Source: Actinomycetes bacterium (lineage in GTDB: Bacteria; Actinomycetota; Actinomycetes; Mycobacteriales; Mycobacteriaceae). Taken from it: a stretch of DNA of 17,935 nucleotides. The notes beneath the pieces were generated by a model. It saw only the letters and a program-made list of their open reading frames with translations, made no database searches and was not told the origin of the DNA. The DNA lies in NCBI GenBank assembly GCA_023460175.1, contig JAEWRC010000056.1, forward strand, positions 1-17,935. The letters are read 5' to 3'. The translations under genes were made by a program, and so were the position numbers. This document shows positions 7,035-13,433 of the stretch, piece after piece; position 1 is the stretch's first letter; every line of letters starts with the position of its first letter.

Positions 7035-8408
7035 ATGACAGCGGTACCCGAGGACCGACCCTTCCCCAGAGCCATGGCATTGCTGGTCGCGGGCGTCTTC
7101 TTCATGCAGATCCTGGACGCGACGATCATCACGCCCGCGATCCCGGTGATGGGGGAGTCGCTGGGCGTGCCCCCGGTGGACATCAACGTGGCGATCTCGG
7201 CGTACCTGGTGACGGTCGCGGTGCTCATCCCGGTCAGCGGCTGGCTGGCCGATCGGTTCGGCGCGCGACGGGTTTTCCTCGCCGCGATTCTGATCTTCAC
7301 GCTGGCCTCGGTGGGCTGTGCGGCCAGCACCACGCTGCCGATGCTGGTCGCCACGCGCATCCTGCAGGGCGTCGGCGGGGCCATGATGGTCCCGGTCGGT
7401 CGGCTCGCGGTGCTGCGGCACTCCAGCAAGTCCGACCTGGTGCGGGCCATCGCGCTGCTGACCTGGCCGGCCCTGACCGCCCCGGTGGTGGCGCCGGTGC
7501 TCGGCGGTGCGATCGCCACCGTCGGGTCCTGGCGGTGGATCTTCCTGATCAACCTGCCGATCGGTATCATCGGCTTCCTGTTGGCGCTCAAGCTGATTCG
7601 CGGTGACCCGGCACCGCAGCAACAACCGCTGGATTGGCGCGGCACCCTCGCCCTGGGCCTCGGCCTCGGCATCGGGCTGATCGCGCTGGAGCACATCCGG
7701 ATCAGCGGAACCGACTGGCTGCGGGTGGGCATCGGCATGGGGTTGGCCGTGTTGTTGCTCGGCGGCGCGCTCTGGCACCTGCTGCGCGCGCAGGCCCCGC
7801 TGGTGCAGTTGCGCGTGCTGCGGGTGCGCACCCTGCGGATCACCGTCTCGGCGGGATCGCTGTACAGGCTGGTGATCACGGCCGTGCCGTTCCTGCTGCC
7901 ACTGCAGTTCCAACTGGAGTTCGGCTGGAGCCCGTTCGCCGCCGGGTTGATGGTCGCCGCGCTGTTCTTGGGCAACCTGACCATCAAGCCCATCACCACG
8001 CCGCTGATGCGACGGTTCGGCATCCGGAACGTGCTGTGGTTCAACGGACTCGCCTCGGTGGCGTGCTTCGGGCTGCTGGCGCTGCTGGAGCCGGGCATGC
8101 CCGTCGCGGTGATCGCGGTGATCCTCTACCTCAGTGGCGCGCTGCGGTCGATCGGCTTCACCGCCTACAACACGCTGGCCTTCGCCGATGTGCACGGCGA
8201 CGATCTGACCCACGCCAACACGCTCAACGCCTCGGTGCAGGAGTTGGCCGCCGGGCTCGGCGTCGCGCTGGCCGCGCTGGTGGTCAGCCTGCTCACGTCG
8301 TACTCGCTGACGTACCTGGTGCTGGGCGCGGTGATGGCAGTGACCCTGATCGAGACGCTCCGACTGCCCCGCAATGCCGGGTCGCACGTCAGCGGCGCGC
8401 AGAATTGA
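7035..8408 (+). CDS. MFS drug/solute exporter, DHA2-like (MdtD type)
   Basis: This 457-residue major facilitator superfamily protein probably exports a small molecule using the proton gradient. TM1 carries LDATIITPAIP (27–37), the DHA2-type acidic TM1 motif. Motif A reads GWLADRFGARRV (69–80), the antiporter motif C region is APVVAPVLGG (149–158), and SWRWIFLINLPIG follows. The length and alternating hydrophobic segments fit about 14 helices. It starts at ATG 7035, 34 bp after the membrane operon, with only a distant AGGAAG, so co-transcription with the operon is possible but unproven. It ends 3 bp before the C39-like gene, and those two are very likely one transcript. The substrate cannot be read from the sequence. 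Confidence 0.9.
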   Translation: MTAVPEDRPFPRAMALLVAGVFFMQILDATIITPAIPVMGESLGVPPVDINVAISAYLVTVAVLIPVSGWLADRFGARRVFLAAILIFTLASVGCAASTTLPMLVATRILQGVGGAMMVPVGRLAVLRHSSKSDLVRAIALLTWPALTAPVVAPVLGGAIATVGSWRWIFLINLPIGIIGFLLALKLIRGDPAPQQQPLDWRGTLALGLGLGIGLIALEHIRISGTDWLRVGIGMGLAVLLLGGALWHLLRAQAPLVQLRVLRVRTLRITVSAGSLYRLVITAVPFLLPLQFQLEFGWSPFAAGLMVAALFLGNLTIKPITTPLMRRFGIRNVLWFNGLASVACFGLLALLEPGMPVAVIAVILYLSGALRSIGFTAYNTLAFADVHGDDLTHANTLNASVQELAAGLGVALAALVVSLLTSYSLTYLVLGAVMAVTLIETLRLPRNAGSHVSGAQN

Positions 8409-8411
8409 GCG

Positions 8412-8927
8412 GTGCCCCCGGTTCACTGGCAGCCCCTGCGGCAACGCGACGGCATCACCTGCGGTCCCACCGTGGCGATCGTCGCCGCGGCGCGCCTGGA
8501 CGCCGCCTATGCCGCGCACCTGGCCGCCCCGGAATGGTTTGCGGCCGAACAGGGTCGGCTGCACCGTCGGCTCAACCGCTGCTGGCCGCGGGCGCTGGGC
8601 ACCACACCGATGGCGATGGCCGCGGCGTTGAGCACCCACAGCCCGGTGCGCTACCGCTGGCGGTGGGCGCGGCGACGGGGCCCGCTCCTCGACGTGCGCG
8701 AGGCGGTGCTGCTCGGCTGGCCGGTCCCGATGCTGGTGGGCAACGTCGCACCGCGGCACTGGGTGCTGCTGACACAGTGGCGCGACGAGGGATTCGATTG
8801 CTACGAACCGTCTTCCGGGCAGACCCGCCGCGTCACCGTCGCGCAGCTCCGCGCCGCGGGACTGGTCGGGCTGGGGTTCCCACGGCCGTGGGCGTTCGTG
8901 CTGCCCGCCCGGCTCAGCGCCCGGTGA
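8412..8927 (+). CDS. C39-like cysteine-peptidase-fold protein
   Basis: This 171-residue protein starts at GTG 8412, 3 bp after the MFS stop. It has the signatures of a C39-like papain fold: QRDGITCGPT (11–20), with Q11 as oxyanion-hole residue and C17 as nucleophile, RHWVLL with H116, and YEPSSG with E132 where families usually have Asp-Pro or Asn-Pro. The Cys-His pair is intact and the third residue is Glu rather than Asp. No signal peptide is visible, so it acts in the cytosol. Related proteins process peptides or transfer acyl or peptidyl groups. Its coupling to an exporter suggests joint work on an exported compound, which is inference. Its 3' end overlaps the convergent tetR by 14 bp. 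Confidence 0.75.
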   Translation: MPPVHWQPLRQRDGITCGPTVAIVAAARLDAAYAAHLAAPEWFAAEQGRLHRRLNRCWPRALGTTPMAMAAALSTHSPVRYRWRWARRRGPLLDVREAVLLGWPVPMLVGNVAPRHWVLLTQWRDEGFDCYEPSSGQTRRVTVAQLRAAGLVGLGFPRPWAFVLPARLSAR

Positions 8928-9525
8928 CCAGGCCGACGCAGGCGTGCACGGCCGCCTCGGTGATCCCGCGGATCTCCTCGCCGTCTTCCATGGTGTGCGC
9001 GGTCAGTTCGCGCAGCCCGCCCAGCAGGATCAGCGCCGTCTGCCGCCGCACCGGCCCCAGCCCGGCCCGGGCGAAACCGGGACCCGCGGTGATATCGATC
9101 AGCAGGTCGATGAAGCGATCCATGCCGCGGCGCTGCACCGGACGGACAGCGTCCCCGAGCGCGGGGAACTCCCGGATCCAGGTCAGCGTCAGCGCCGGGT
9201 GGGCCTCGATGGCCGTGATGTAGGCGTCGATGGCCTGCTCGATCTGGACGCGCCAGTCCGCGTCGGGGTCCACCGCCGCGCGGATCCCGGCCACCGTCTG
9301 GGAGTTGTCGTCGTCCAGCAGTTCCAGCAGGCAGTCGTCCTTGCTGGCGAAGTGCGCGTAGAAGGTGCGCTTGGAGGTCTTGGCGTGCCGCACGATGTCG
9401 GCGACCGTCGTCTCCCGGTAGCCGCGCTCGTTGATGGAACCGACCAGGCCGTCGAACAGTCGACGCCGGAACGGGTCGCCGCCGGGGGATCCCACCTCGG
9501 TCGGGGCGACGGTGCCGATGGTCAT
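8914..9525 (-). CDS. TetR-family transcriptional regulator (Rv0135c-like)
   Basis: This is a 203-residue repressor. The N-terminal TetR helix-turn-helix spans about residues 25–65, with recognition sequence around TSKRTFYAHFASKDD (50–64), and is followed by an alpha-helical ligand domain. I chose ATG 9525 over an upstream start at 9558 because AGGGGA lies just upstream of it and the protein then begins at the usual distance from the HTH. The gene is divergent from cyp138. The gap holds two identical-pattern inverted repeats (9560–9577 and 9593–9610), so it probably represses itself and the P450. The position matches Rv0135c beside cyp138 in M. tuberculosis, as I recall it. The ligand is unknown and is likely a P450 substrate or related lipid. 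Confidence 0.92.
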   Translation of the reverse strand: MTIGTVAPTEVGSPGGDPFRRRLFDGLVGSINERGYRETTVADIVRHAKTSKRTFYAHFASKDDCLLELLDDDNSQTVAGIRAAVDPDADWRVQIEQAIDAYITAIEAHPALTLTWIREFPALGDAVRPVQRRGMDRFIDLLIDITAGPGFARAGLGPVRRQTALILLGGLRELTAHTMEDGEEIRGITEAAVHACVGLVTGR

Positions 9526-9559
9526 GACGCGATTTTCCCCTAACCACCCTTGCGGCACC

Positions 9560-9577
9560 TGGTACTAACCGGTACCG
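9560..9577. promoter_or_regulatory. Probable TetR operator 1 (GGTAC-N6-GTACC)
   Basis: GGTAC (9561–9565) and GTACC (9572–9576) form an inverted repeat with a 6-nt spacer. The pattern is the same as in operator 2, whose centre is 33 bp away, about three helical turns. It lies closer to tetR and also contains the 8-bp palindrome CGGTACCG. Assignment to the divergent TetR is inference from position. Confidence 0.65.
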
Positions 9578-9592
9578 TACTCCACATCGAAG

Positions 9593-9610
9593 CGGTACGC
9601 AGGCGTACCG
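9593..9610. promoter_or_regulatory. Probable TetR operator 2 (perfect 8-2-8 palindrome)
   Basis: CGGTACGC-AG-GCGTACCG is a perfect inverted repeat, the strongest palindrome in this gap. It lies 21 bp before the cyp138 GTG. TACCGT at its right edge (9606–9611) could serve as the P450 −10 element, so binding here would block RNA polymerase directly. Confidence 0.75.
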
Positions 9611-9631
9611 TCGCGGAGCTGGGAGGCCGTC

Positions 9632-10957
9632 GTGACCGAGACCACCGTCGAGCCCATTGCGGCCGAGATCAACCTGCCGCCCGCCCCGCGATTCGTGCCC
9701 ACACTGCTGCAGGGGCTGGGCTACGCCTTCTTCCGGCGGCAGGTGGTCACTGCGATGACCGCGCGCCACGGCGAGGCGTTCCGGCTGCGGGTGCCGCTGT
9801 TCGGCAACATGATCGTGGTCACCGACCCCGCGTTGGCCAAGCAGGTGTTCACCGCCAGCCCCGAGGACCTGGGCAACATCCAGCCGAATCTCAGCCGCGT
9901 GTTCGGACCCGGTTCGGTGTTCGCGCTCGACGGCGCCGAGCACCGTCGCCGCCGCAAGCTGCTGACGCCGCCGTTCCACGGCAAGGCGATGAAGAACTAC
10001 GAGAAGATCGTCGAAGAGGAGACGCTGGCCGAGACCGCGTCCTGGCCCGAGCAGCGCGAGTTCGAGACCCTCGAACCGATGATGCGGATCACCCTGAACA
10101 TCATCCTGCGCGCCATCTTCGGGGCCGGCGGCAGCGAACTGACCACGCTGGGCCGCATCATCCCGCCGTGGGTGACGCTGGGTTCGCGCGTAGCGGTACT
10201 GCCGAGCCCGTCGCGGGACTACGGGCGCTTCACCCCGTGGGGCCGGCTGACCAACTACCGACGCCAGTACGACGACACGGTCCACGCACTCATCGAGCAG
10301 GCGAAGGCCGATCCGCGCTTCGAGGAGCGCACCGACGTGCTGGCGCTGCTGCTGCGCAGCACCTACGAGGACGGCACGCCGATGTCGACCAGCGAGATCG
10401 CCGACGAGTTGCTGACGCTGCTGGCCGCCGGTCACGAGACCACCGCGTCGACCCTGGCGTGGGCCTTCGAGCGGATCTCCCGTCATCCGGAGGTGCTCGC
10501 GAAGCTGGTGGCCGAGGCCGCCACCGCCGACAATCAGTACCGGCAGGCGACCATCCTCGAGGTGCAGCGCAACCGCACCGTCATCGACTTCTCCGGTCGC
10601 CACGTCTACGCGCCGTCGATCGAGTTGGGGCAGTGGCGGATTCCGCGGGGCTACTCGGTGACGGTGGCGCTCGGCCAGGCCCACGTCAACGCCGAGGAGT
10701 TTCCCGACCCCGAGCGCTTCGACCCCGAGCGGTTCGTCGGCGAACGGCCCAACATGATCGCCTGGATCCCGTTCGGCGGCGGCACCCGGCGCTGCGTCGG
10801 CGCCGCGTTCGCCAACATGGAGATGGACGTGGTGCTGCGAACCGTGCTGCGTCACTTCGTCATCCAGGCCACCACCGCACCCGATGAGAAGTGGCATTCC
10901 CGCGGTGTGGCGTTCACCCCGAAGAAGGGCGGCCGGATCTCGGTGCGCCGCCGCTGA
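9632..10957 (+). CDS. cyp138: Cytochrome P450 (CYP138 family)
   Basis: This 441-residue soluble haem monooxygenase shows every P450 hallmark. The I-helix oxygen-activation motif is AGHETT (266–271), the ExxR pair is E310/R313 in LEVQRNR, and the haem loop is FGGGTRRCVG (381–390) with axial ligand Cys388. The start is GTG 9632, preceded by GGGAGG. Assignment to CYP138 rests mainly on context: a divergent TetR and a downstream msrA/NTF2/SDR block, as around Rv0136 in M. tuberculosis. The ILEVQRNR form of the ExxR region fits the CYP136/138 group. The substrate is unknown. The gene appears to be controlled by the twin operators upstream. A thioesterase gene follows after 23 bp and may be co-transcribed. 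Confidence 0.92.
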   Translation: MTETTVEPIAAEINLPPAPRFVPTLLQGLGYAFFRRQVVTAMTARHGEAFRLRVPLFGNMIVVTDPALAKQVFTASPEDLGNIQPNLSRVFGPGSVFALDGAEHRRRRKLLTPPFHGKAMKNYEKIVEEETLAETASWPEQREFETLEPMMRITLNIILRAIFGAGGSELTTLGRIIPPWVTLGSRVAVLPSPSRDYGRFTPWGRLTNYRRQYDDTVHALIEQAKADPRFEERTDVLALLLRSTYEDGTPMSTSEIADELLTLLAAGHETTASTLAWAFERISRHPEVLAKLVAEAATADNQYRQATILEVQRNRTVIDFSGRHVYAPSIELGQWRIPRGYSVTVALGQAHVNAEEFPDPERFDPERFVGERPNMIAWIPFGGGTRRCVGAAFANMEMDVVLRTVLRHFVIQATTAPDEKWHSRGVAFTPKKGGRISVRRR

Positions 10958-10980
10958 GCGGGCATGCGACGATCGTGGGC

Positions 10981-11433
10981 GTGACTGATGCGATCATCGA
11001 CATGATGAACCAGCGGATGGCCGAGACCATCCCGACCGCCCACAAGATGGGCGTCAAGATCGTCGAGGCGCGCCGCGGATTCGCCGCCGCCACCGTGCCC
11101 CTCGAGGGCAACGGCAACCACTTCGGCGTCATCTACGCCGGTGCGCAGTTCACCGTGGCCGAGATCCTCGGCGGTGTCATCGCGCTGCACAGTTTCGATG
11201 CCACCAAGTACTTCCCGTTGGTCAAGAACCTCGACATCAAGTTCGTCGGGATGGCGACCGGCGATCTGCGCGCCGAGGCCACCCTGGGCGAGGAAGATCT
11301 CGCCCGCGTCGCGGCCGAGGCCGAAAGCCGGGGTAAGGCCGACTACTCGCTGGAGGCCGTCGTCACCGACGCCAGCGGGCAGGTGGTGGCGACCACCCGC
11401 GGGCTGTATCAGCTACGCGCGCACAGCAACTGA
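10981..11433 (+). CDS. Hotdog-fold thioesterase (DUF4442/YiiD-like)
   Basis: This 150-residue protein has the hotdog signature of PaaI/DUF4442 thioesterases: HFGVIYAGAQFTVAE (about 42–56) for the central helix, then a beta strand around YFPLVKNLDIKFVG. Such enzymes hydrolyse acyl-CoA thioesters in the cytosol. I took GTG 10981 as start; an in-frame ATG further upstream lies inside the P450 gene. It follows cyp138 by 23 bp on the same strand and may share its transcript, which would link acyl release to P450 oxidation of a lipid (inference). Its stop is 1 bp from that of the convergent SRPBCC gene. I do not recall a gene here in the M. tuberculosis block. Confidence 0.82.
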   Translation: MTDAIIDMMNQRMAETIPTAHKMGVKIVEARRGFAAATVPLEGNGNHFGVIYAGAQFTVAEILGGVIALHSFDATKYFPLVKNLDIKFVGMATGDLRAEATLGEEDLARVAAEAESRGKADYSLEAVVTDASGQVVATTRGLYQLRAHSN

Positions 11434-11434
11434 G

Positions 11435-11911
11435 TCACAGCGCGCCGTCGGCGGCCAGCTTGTCCAGCTTGGCGTAGCCGTCGTTGACCCCGATTTCCAT
11501 CCCGGAGGCCAACCAGGCGTCGCGGCCCTCGAAGCTGTCGACCAGCGACTGCGCATGCAACCGGGTCCGGCCGTCGCCGAGGTCTTCGAAGCGCAGGGTC
11601 TCCAGCGAGACGTCGTCGGGCATGCCCTCGAAGGTGAAGGTCTGCACTATCCGGTCCGGTCCCACGGTGTGGAAGCACCCGCGAAAGCCGTACTCCTGGC
11701 CGTCATGGCTGGTGATGTAACGCCAACACCCGCCGTCGCGGGCGTCCCATTCCACGATGCGGTTGACGATGCCCTCGGGACCGACCCAGCGGACGAACAG
11801 TTCGGGGTCGGTGTGCGCCCGCAGCAGTTGTGCCGGGGTGGCGTGGAAGTCGCGGGTGATGCGGATGACCGGCAGGTCGGTGGCGGCCTCGATGGTGGCT
11901 TCGGTGGTCAT
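11435..11911 (-). CDS. SRPBCC / AHSA1-like protein, partner of ArsR
   Basis: This 158-residue protein is of the START/Bet v1 fold, Aha1-like (AHSA1) group. Typical elements are ITRDFHATPAQLLRAHTDPE, FVRWVGPEG, a Trp/Gly-rich WDARDGGCWRY, and a C-terminal helix (GMEIGVNDGYAKLDKL). It starts at ATG 11911, preceded by AAAGGA; a longer frame to 12013 runs through the arsR gene and is not the start. The ATG overlaps the arsR stop (ATGA), so the pair is translationally coupled. ArsR–SRPBCC pairs are common in actinobacteria. The hydrophobic cavity usually binds a small ligand, but none is known here. Fold is confident, function unknown. Confidence 0.88.
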   Translation of the reverse strand: MTTEATIEAATDLPVIRITRDFHATPAQLLRAHTDPELFVRWVGPEGIVNRIVEWDARDGGCWRYITSHDGQEYGFRGCFHTVGPDRIVQTFTFEGMPDDVSLETLRFEDLGDGRTRLHAQSLVDSFEGRDAWLASGMEIGVNDGYAKLDKLAADGAL

Positions 11912-12255
11912 GACACTTGTCCTTTCTCGGTGGGGCCGTCCTGCATGTCGGCGAGCACCGCGTCGAGGCGCCGGTAGCGCTCCTCGGCCTGGCGGCGATA
12001 GCGTTCGATCCACTTGGTCATCAGGTCGAACACCTCGGCCTCCAGGTGCACCGGGCGGGTCTGGGCCTCCCGGCCGCGGGTCACCAGGCCGGCGTCCTCG
12101 AGCACCTTCAGATGCTTGGAGACCGCCTGGATGCTCACGTCGTACGGTTCGGCGAGCTGGCTGACCGTGGCGTCGCCGACCGCGAGGCGGGCGACCATGT
12201 CACGACGGGTGGGATCGGCCAATGCGGCGAACACCTTGGACAAACGATCGGCCAT
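11908..12255 (-). CDS. ArsR-family winged-helix repressor
   Basis: This 115-residue regulator has the ArsR winged helix: LADPTRRDMVARL (13–25), then VSQLAEPYDVSIQAVSKHLKVL with the recognition helix, then LVTRGREA as wing. The start is ATG 12255 behind a clear GAGGAA; the frame extends upstream to 12318 but crosses the operator. The protein has no cysteine and lacks the ELCVCDL-type metal site of classical ArsR sensors, so it is not a cysteine-type metal sensor. It heads a two-gene operon with the SRPBCC gene. Two similar inverted repeats upstream, one just before its Shine-Dalgarno, suggest autorepression. Confidence 0.9.
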   Translation of the reverse strand: MADRLSKVFAALADPTRRDMVARLAVGDATVSQLAEPYDVSIQAVSKHLKVLEDAGLVTRGREAQTRPVHLEAEVFDLMTKWIERYRRQAEERYRRLDAVLADMQDGPTEKGQVS

Positions 12256-12262
12256 TGCTTCC

Positions 12263-12278
12263 TCAACTGTTTGGTTGA
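12263..12278. promoter_or_regulatory. Probable ArsR operator 1 (TCAAC-N6-GTTGA)
   Basis: TCAAC (12263–12267) and GTTGA (12274–12278) form a perfect 5-bp inverted repeat with a 6-nt spacer. It begins 8 bp upstream of the arsR ATG and touches its ribosome-binding site. A second copy lies 52 bp away. Confidence 0.6.
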
Positions 12279-12314
12279 ATACGATTCGAGTGTGCGCGGC
12301 TGGCCGGGGTGTTG

Positions 12315-12330
12315 TCAATCTTTTGGTTGA
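12315..12330. promoter_or_regulatory. Probable ArsR operator 2 (TCAAT-N6-GTTGA)
   Basis: This has the same layout as operator 1 with one mismatch, and both share the run TTTGGTTGAATA. The centres are 52 bp apart, about five helical turns, so two ArsR dimers would bind the same face of the DNA. Assignment to ArsR is inference from position. Confidence 0.55.
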
Positions 12331-12348
12331 ATAAAGTTCGGCGCGAAC
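12331..12348 (-). terminator. Candidate msrA terminator (GTTCG-CGC-CGAAC then TTTAT)
   Basis: Read on the minus strand downstream of msrA, a perfect 5-bp stem with 3-nt loop is followed at once by TTTAT. The stem is short, so efficiency is doubtful. The same palindrome could instead be part of the arsR control region. The rest of the 12256–12412 gap holds the two ArsR operators and nothing else I can identify. Confidence 0.35.
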
Positions 12349-12412
12349 GTGCGCAAACCACGTGAACTTCGCGGCGTGTCGGCCGGGGACGCGCCCGCTC
12401 GCGGTGGGTGCG

Positions 12413-12922
12413 CTAGACGGTGGAGCGCTTGGGCAGCTTCCAGCCCGGCCGGGGGTAGTGGCAGGTGTAGCCGTTCGGGATGCGCTCGAGGTAGTCCTGA
12501 TGCTCGGGCTCGGCCTCCCAGAAGTCGACGGCCGGCGTCACCTCGGTGACCACCTTGCCCGGCCACAGCCCGCTCGCGTCGACGTCGGCGATGGTGTCCT
12601 CGGCGACCCGCTTCTGCTCGTCGTCGAGGTAGAAGATCGCCGAGCGGTAGCTGGTGCCGACATCGTTGCCCTGGCGGTCCTTGGTGCTCGGGTCGTGGAT
12701 CTGGAAGAAGAACTCCAGGATGTCGCGGTAGCTGGTCTGCGCCGGGTCGAAGTCGATCTCGATGGCCTCGGCGTGGCCCGGGTGGTTGCGGTAGGTCGGA
12801 TTGTCGTTCTGCCCGCCGGTGTAGCCGACGCGGGTGGCGACCACCCCGGGCTGCTTGCGGATCAGATCCTGCATACCCCAGAAGCAGCCTCCGGCCAGGA
12901 TCGCCTTCTGATGCGACGCCAT
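12413..12922 (-). CDS. msrA: Peptide methionine sulfoxide reductase MsrA
   Basis: This 169-residue cytosolic repair enzyme reduces methionine-S-sulfoxide in proteins and free methionine using thioredoxin. The active-site motif GGCFWG is at 11–16 with catalytic Cys13. Other conserved elements are GYTGG (33–37), a GHAEAI stretch (49–54) and a C-terminal GYTCH with resolving Cys154. The length is normal. It starts at ATG 12922 behind GAGGAAGGA. Position and strand match Rv0137c beside cyp138 as I recall it, but here the hotdog and ArsR–SRPBCC genes separate it from the P450. It is divergent from a small exported protein. Confidence 0.96.
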   Translation of the reverse strand: MASHQKAILAGGCFWGMQDLIRKQPGVVATRVGYTGGQNDNPTYRNHPGHAEAIEIDFDPAQTSYRDILEFFFQIHDPSTKDRQGNDVGTSYRSAIFYLDDEQKRVAEDTIADVDASGLWPGKVVTEVTPAVDFWEAEPEHQDYLERIPNGYTCHYPRPGWKLPKRSTV

Positions 12923-12982
12923 GCGTGCGTCCTTCCTCTAGGTCGTCAAGGGTGGATCGTCTTCCATTGTGCGCGTTCCCGC

Positions 12983-12988
12983 TACGTT
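12983..12988 (+). promoter_or_regulatory. Candidate −10 element of the exported-protein gene
   Basis: TACGTT fits the mycobacterial TANNNT −10 pattern and lies exactly 6 nt before the ATG at 12995, the spacing of a leaderless transcript. The intervening bases include GGAG, but only 2 nt from the ATG, too close for a normal ribosome site. Confidence 0.3.
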
Positions 12989-12994
12989 GGAGCC

Positions 12995-13414
12995 ATGCGC
13001 ATCGTCACCGCCCTGGCCGCACTGCTGCTCGCACTGTGCACCGCCCCGACGGCGGCCGCCGAGGAAACCGTCCCGGTCCCGGAGGGTGCGCCCGGAATCC
13101 CGGGGCAGCCGTTCGCCGACAGCGAGTCGCTGATCGACCTGCATCCGCTGCACATCGAGTCCTGGACCCGGGCCCAGCGCGCCGACGCCGTCGTCGTGTC
13201 CTTCATGTCGGGCACGCCGCAGTGCTACGGCGTGCACACCTCGGTGCGCGAGACACCCGAGGCGGTGATCGTCGACCTGCTCGGCGGCACCCTGCCGGAG
13301 GCGGTCAACCGGCCGTGCATCAAGATCGCCGTGGCCGGCACCCTGGAGGTGCCGCTGCAGGCCCCGCTGGGCGACCGCGCGGTGCTCACGACCAGGCTCG
13401 ACAAACCGCATTAG
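12995..13414 (+). CDS. Small exported protein of unknown function
   Basis: This 139-residue protein has a Sec signal peptide: basic Arg2, a hydrophobic core at about 3–18 and probable cleavage after TAAA (residue 22). Cys15 in the signal is preceded by Leu14, so it is not a lipobox. The mature part of about 117 residues contains two cysteines (C77 in GTPQCYG and C108 in NRPCIKI), likely a disulfide, and a conserved-looking HPLHIESW segment (50–57). It resembles a family of short secreted actinobacterial proteins I know only as hypothetical. I took ATG 12995 because a signal peptide begins there; the longer upstream frame overlaps msrA antisense. Its TAG stop lies inside the KstR-type operator of the next gene. 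Confidence 0.85.
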   Translation: MRIVTALAALLLALCTAPTAAAEETVPVPEGAPGIPGQPFADSESLIDLHPLHIESWTRAQRADAVVVSFMSGTPQCYGVHTSVRETPEAVIVDLLGGTLPEAVNRPCIKIAVAGTLEVPLQAPLGDRAVLTTRLDKPH

Positions 13415-13425
13415 AACGTGTTCTA
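13412..13425. promoter_or_regulatory. KstR-type operator (TAGAACGTGTTCTA)
   Basis: This is a perfect palindrome (TAGAAC-GT-GTTCTA) that fits every fixed position of the published mycobacterial KstR motif TnnAACnnGTTnnA. KstR is the TetR-type repressor of cholesterol and lipid catabolism genes. The site ends 8 bp before the GTG of the NTF2-like gene, as expected for a repressor blocking that start. The match is seen in the sequence; KstR control is inference. Confidence 0.75.
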
Positions 13426-13433
13426 GTCAGGGT

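Noticed and set aside
5732..8098. Open frame of nearly 800 codons on the minus strand
   Set aside because: Lies opposite the His-rich membrane protein and the MFS exporter, both with clear membrane and family signatures; its product is low-complexity Arg/Gln/His-rich.
8801..10897. Minus-strand open frame spanning tetR and cyp138
   Set aside because: Shadow of well-supported genes; no start context or domain.
12336..12348. SOS (LexA) box
   Set aside because: The palindrome GTTCG-GCG-CGAAC has its half-sites in the wrong order and spacing for the mycobacterial TCGAAC-N4-GTTCGA box.
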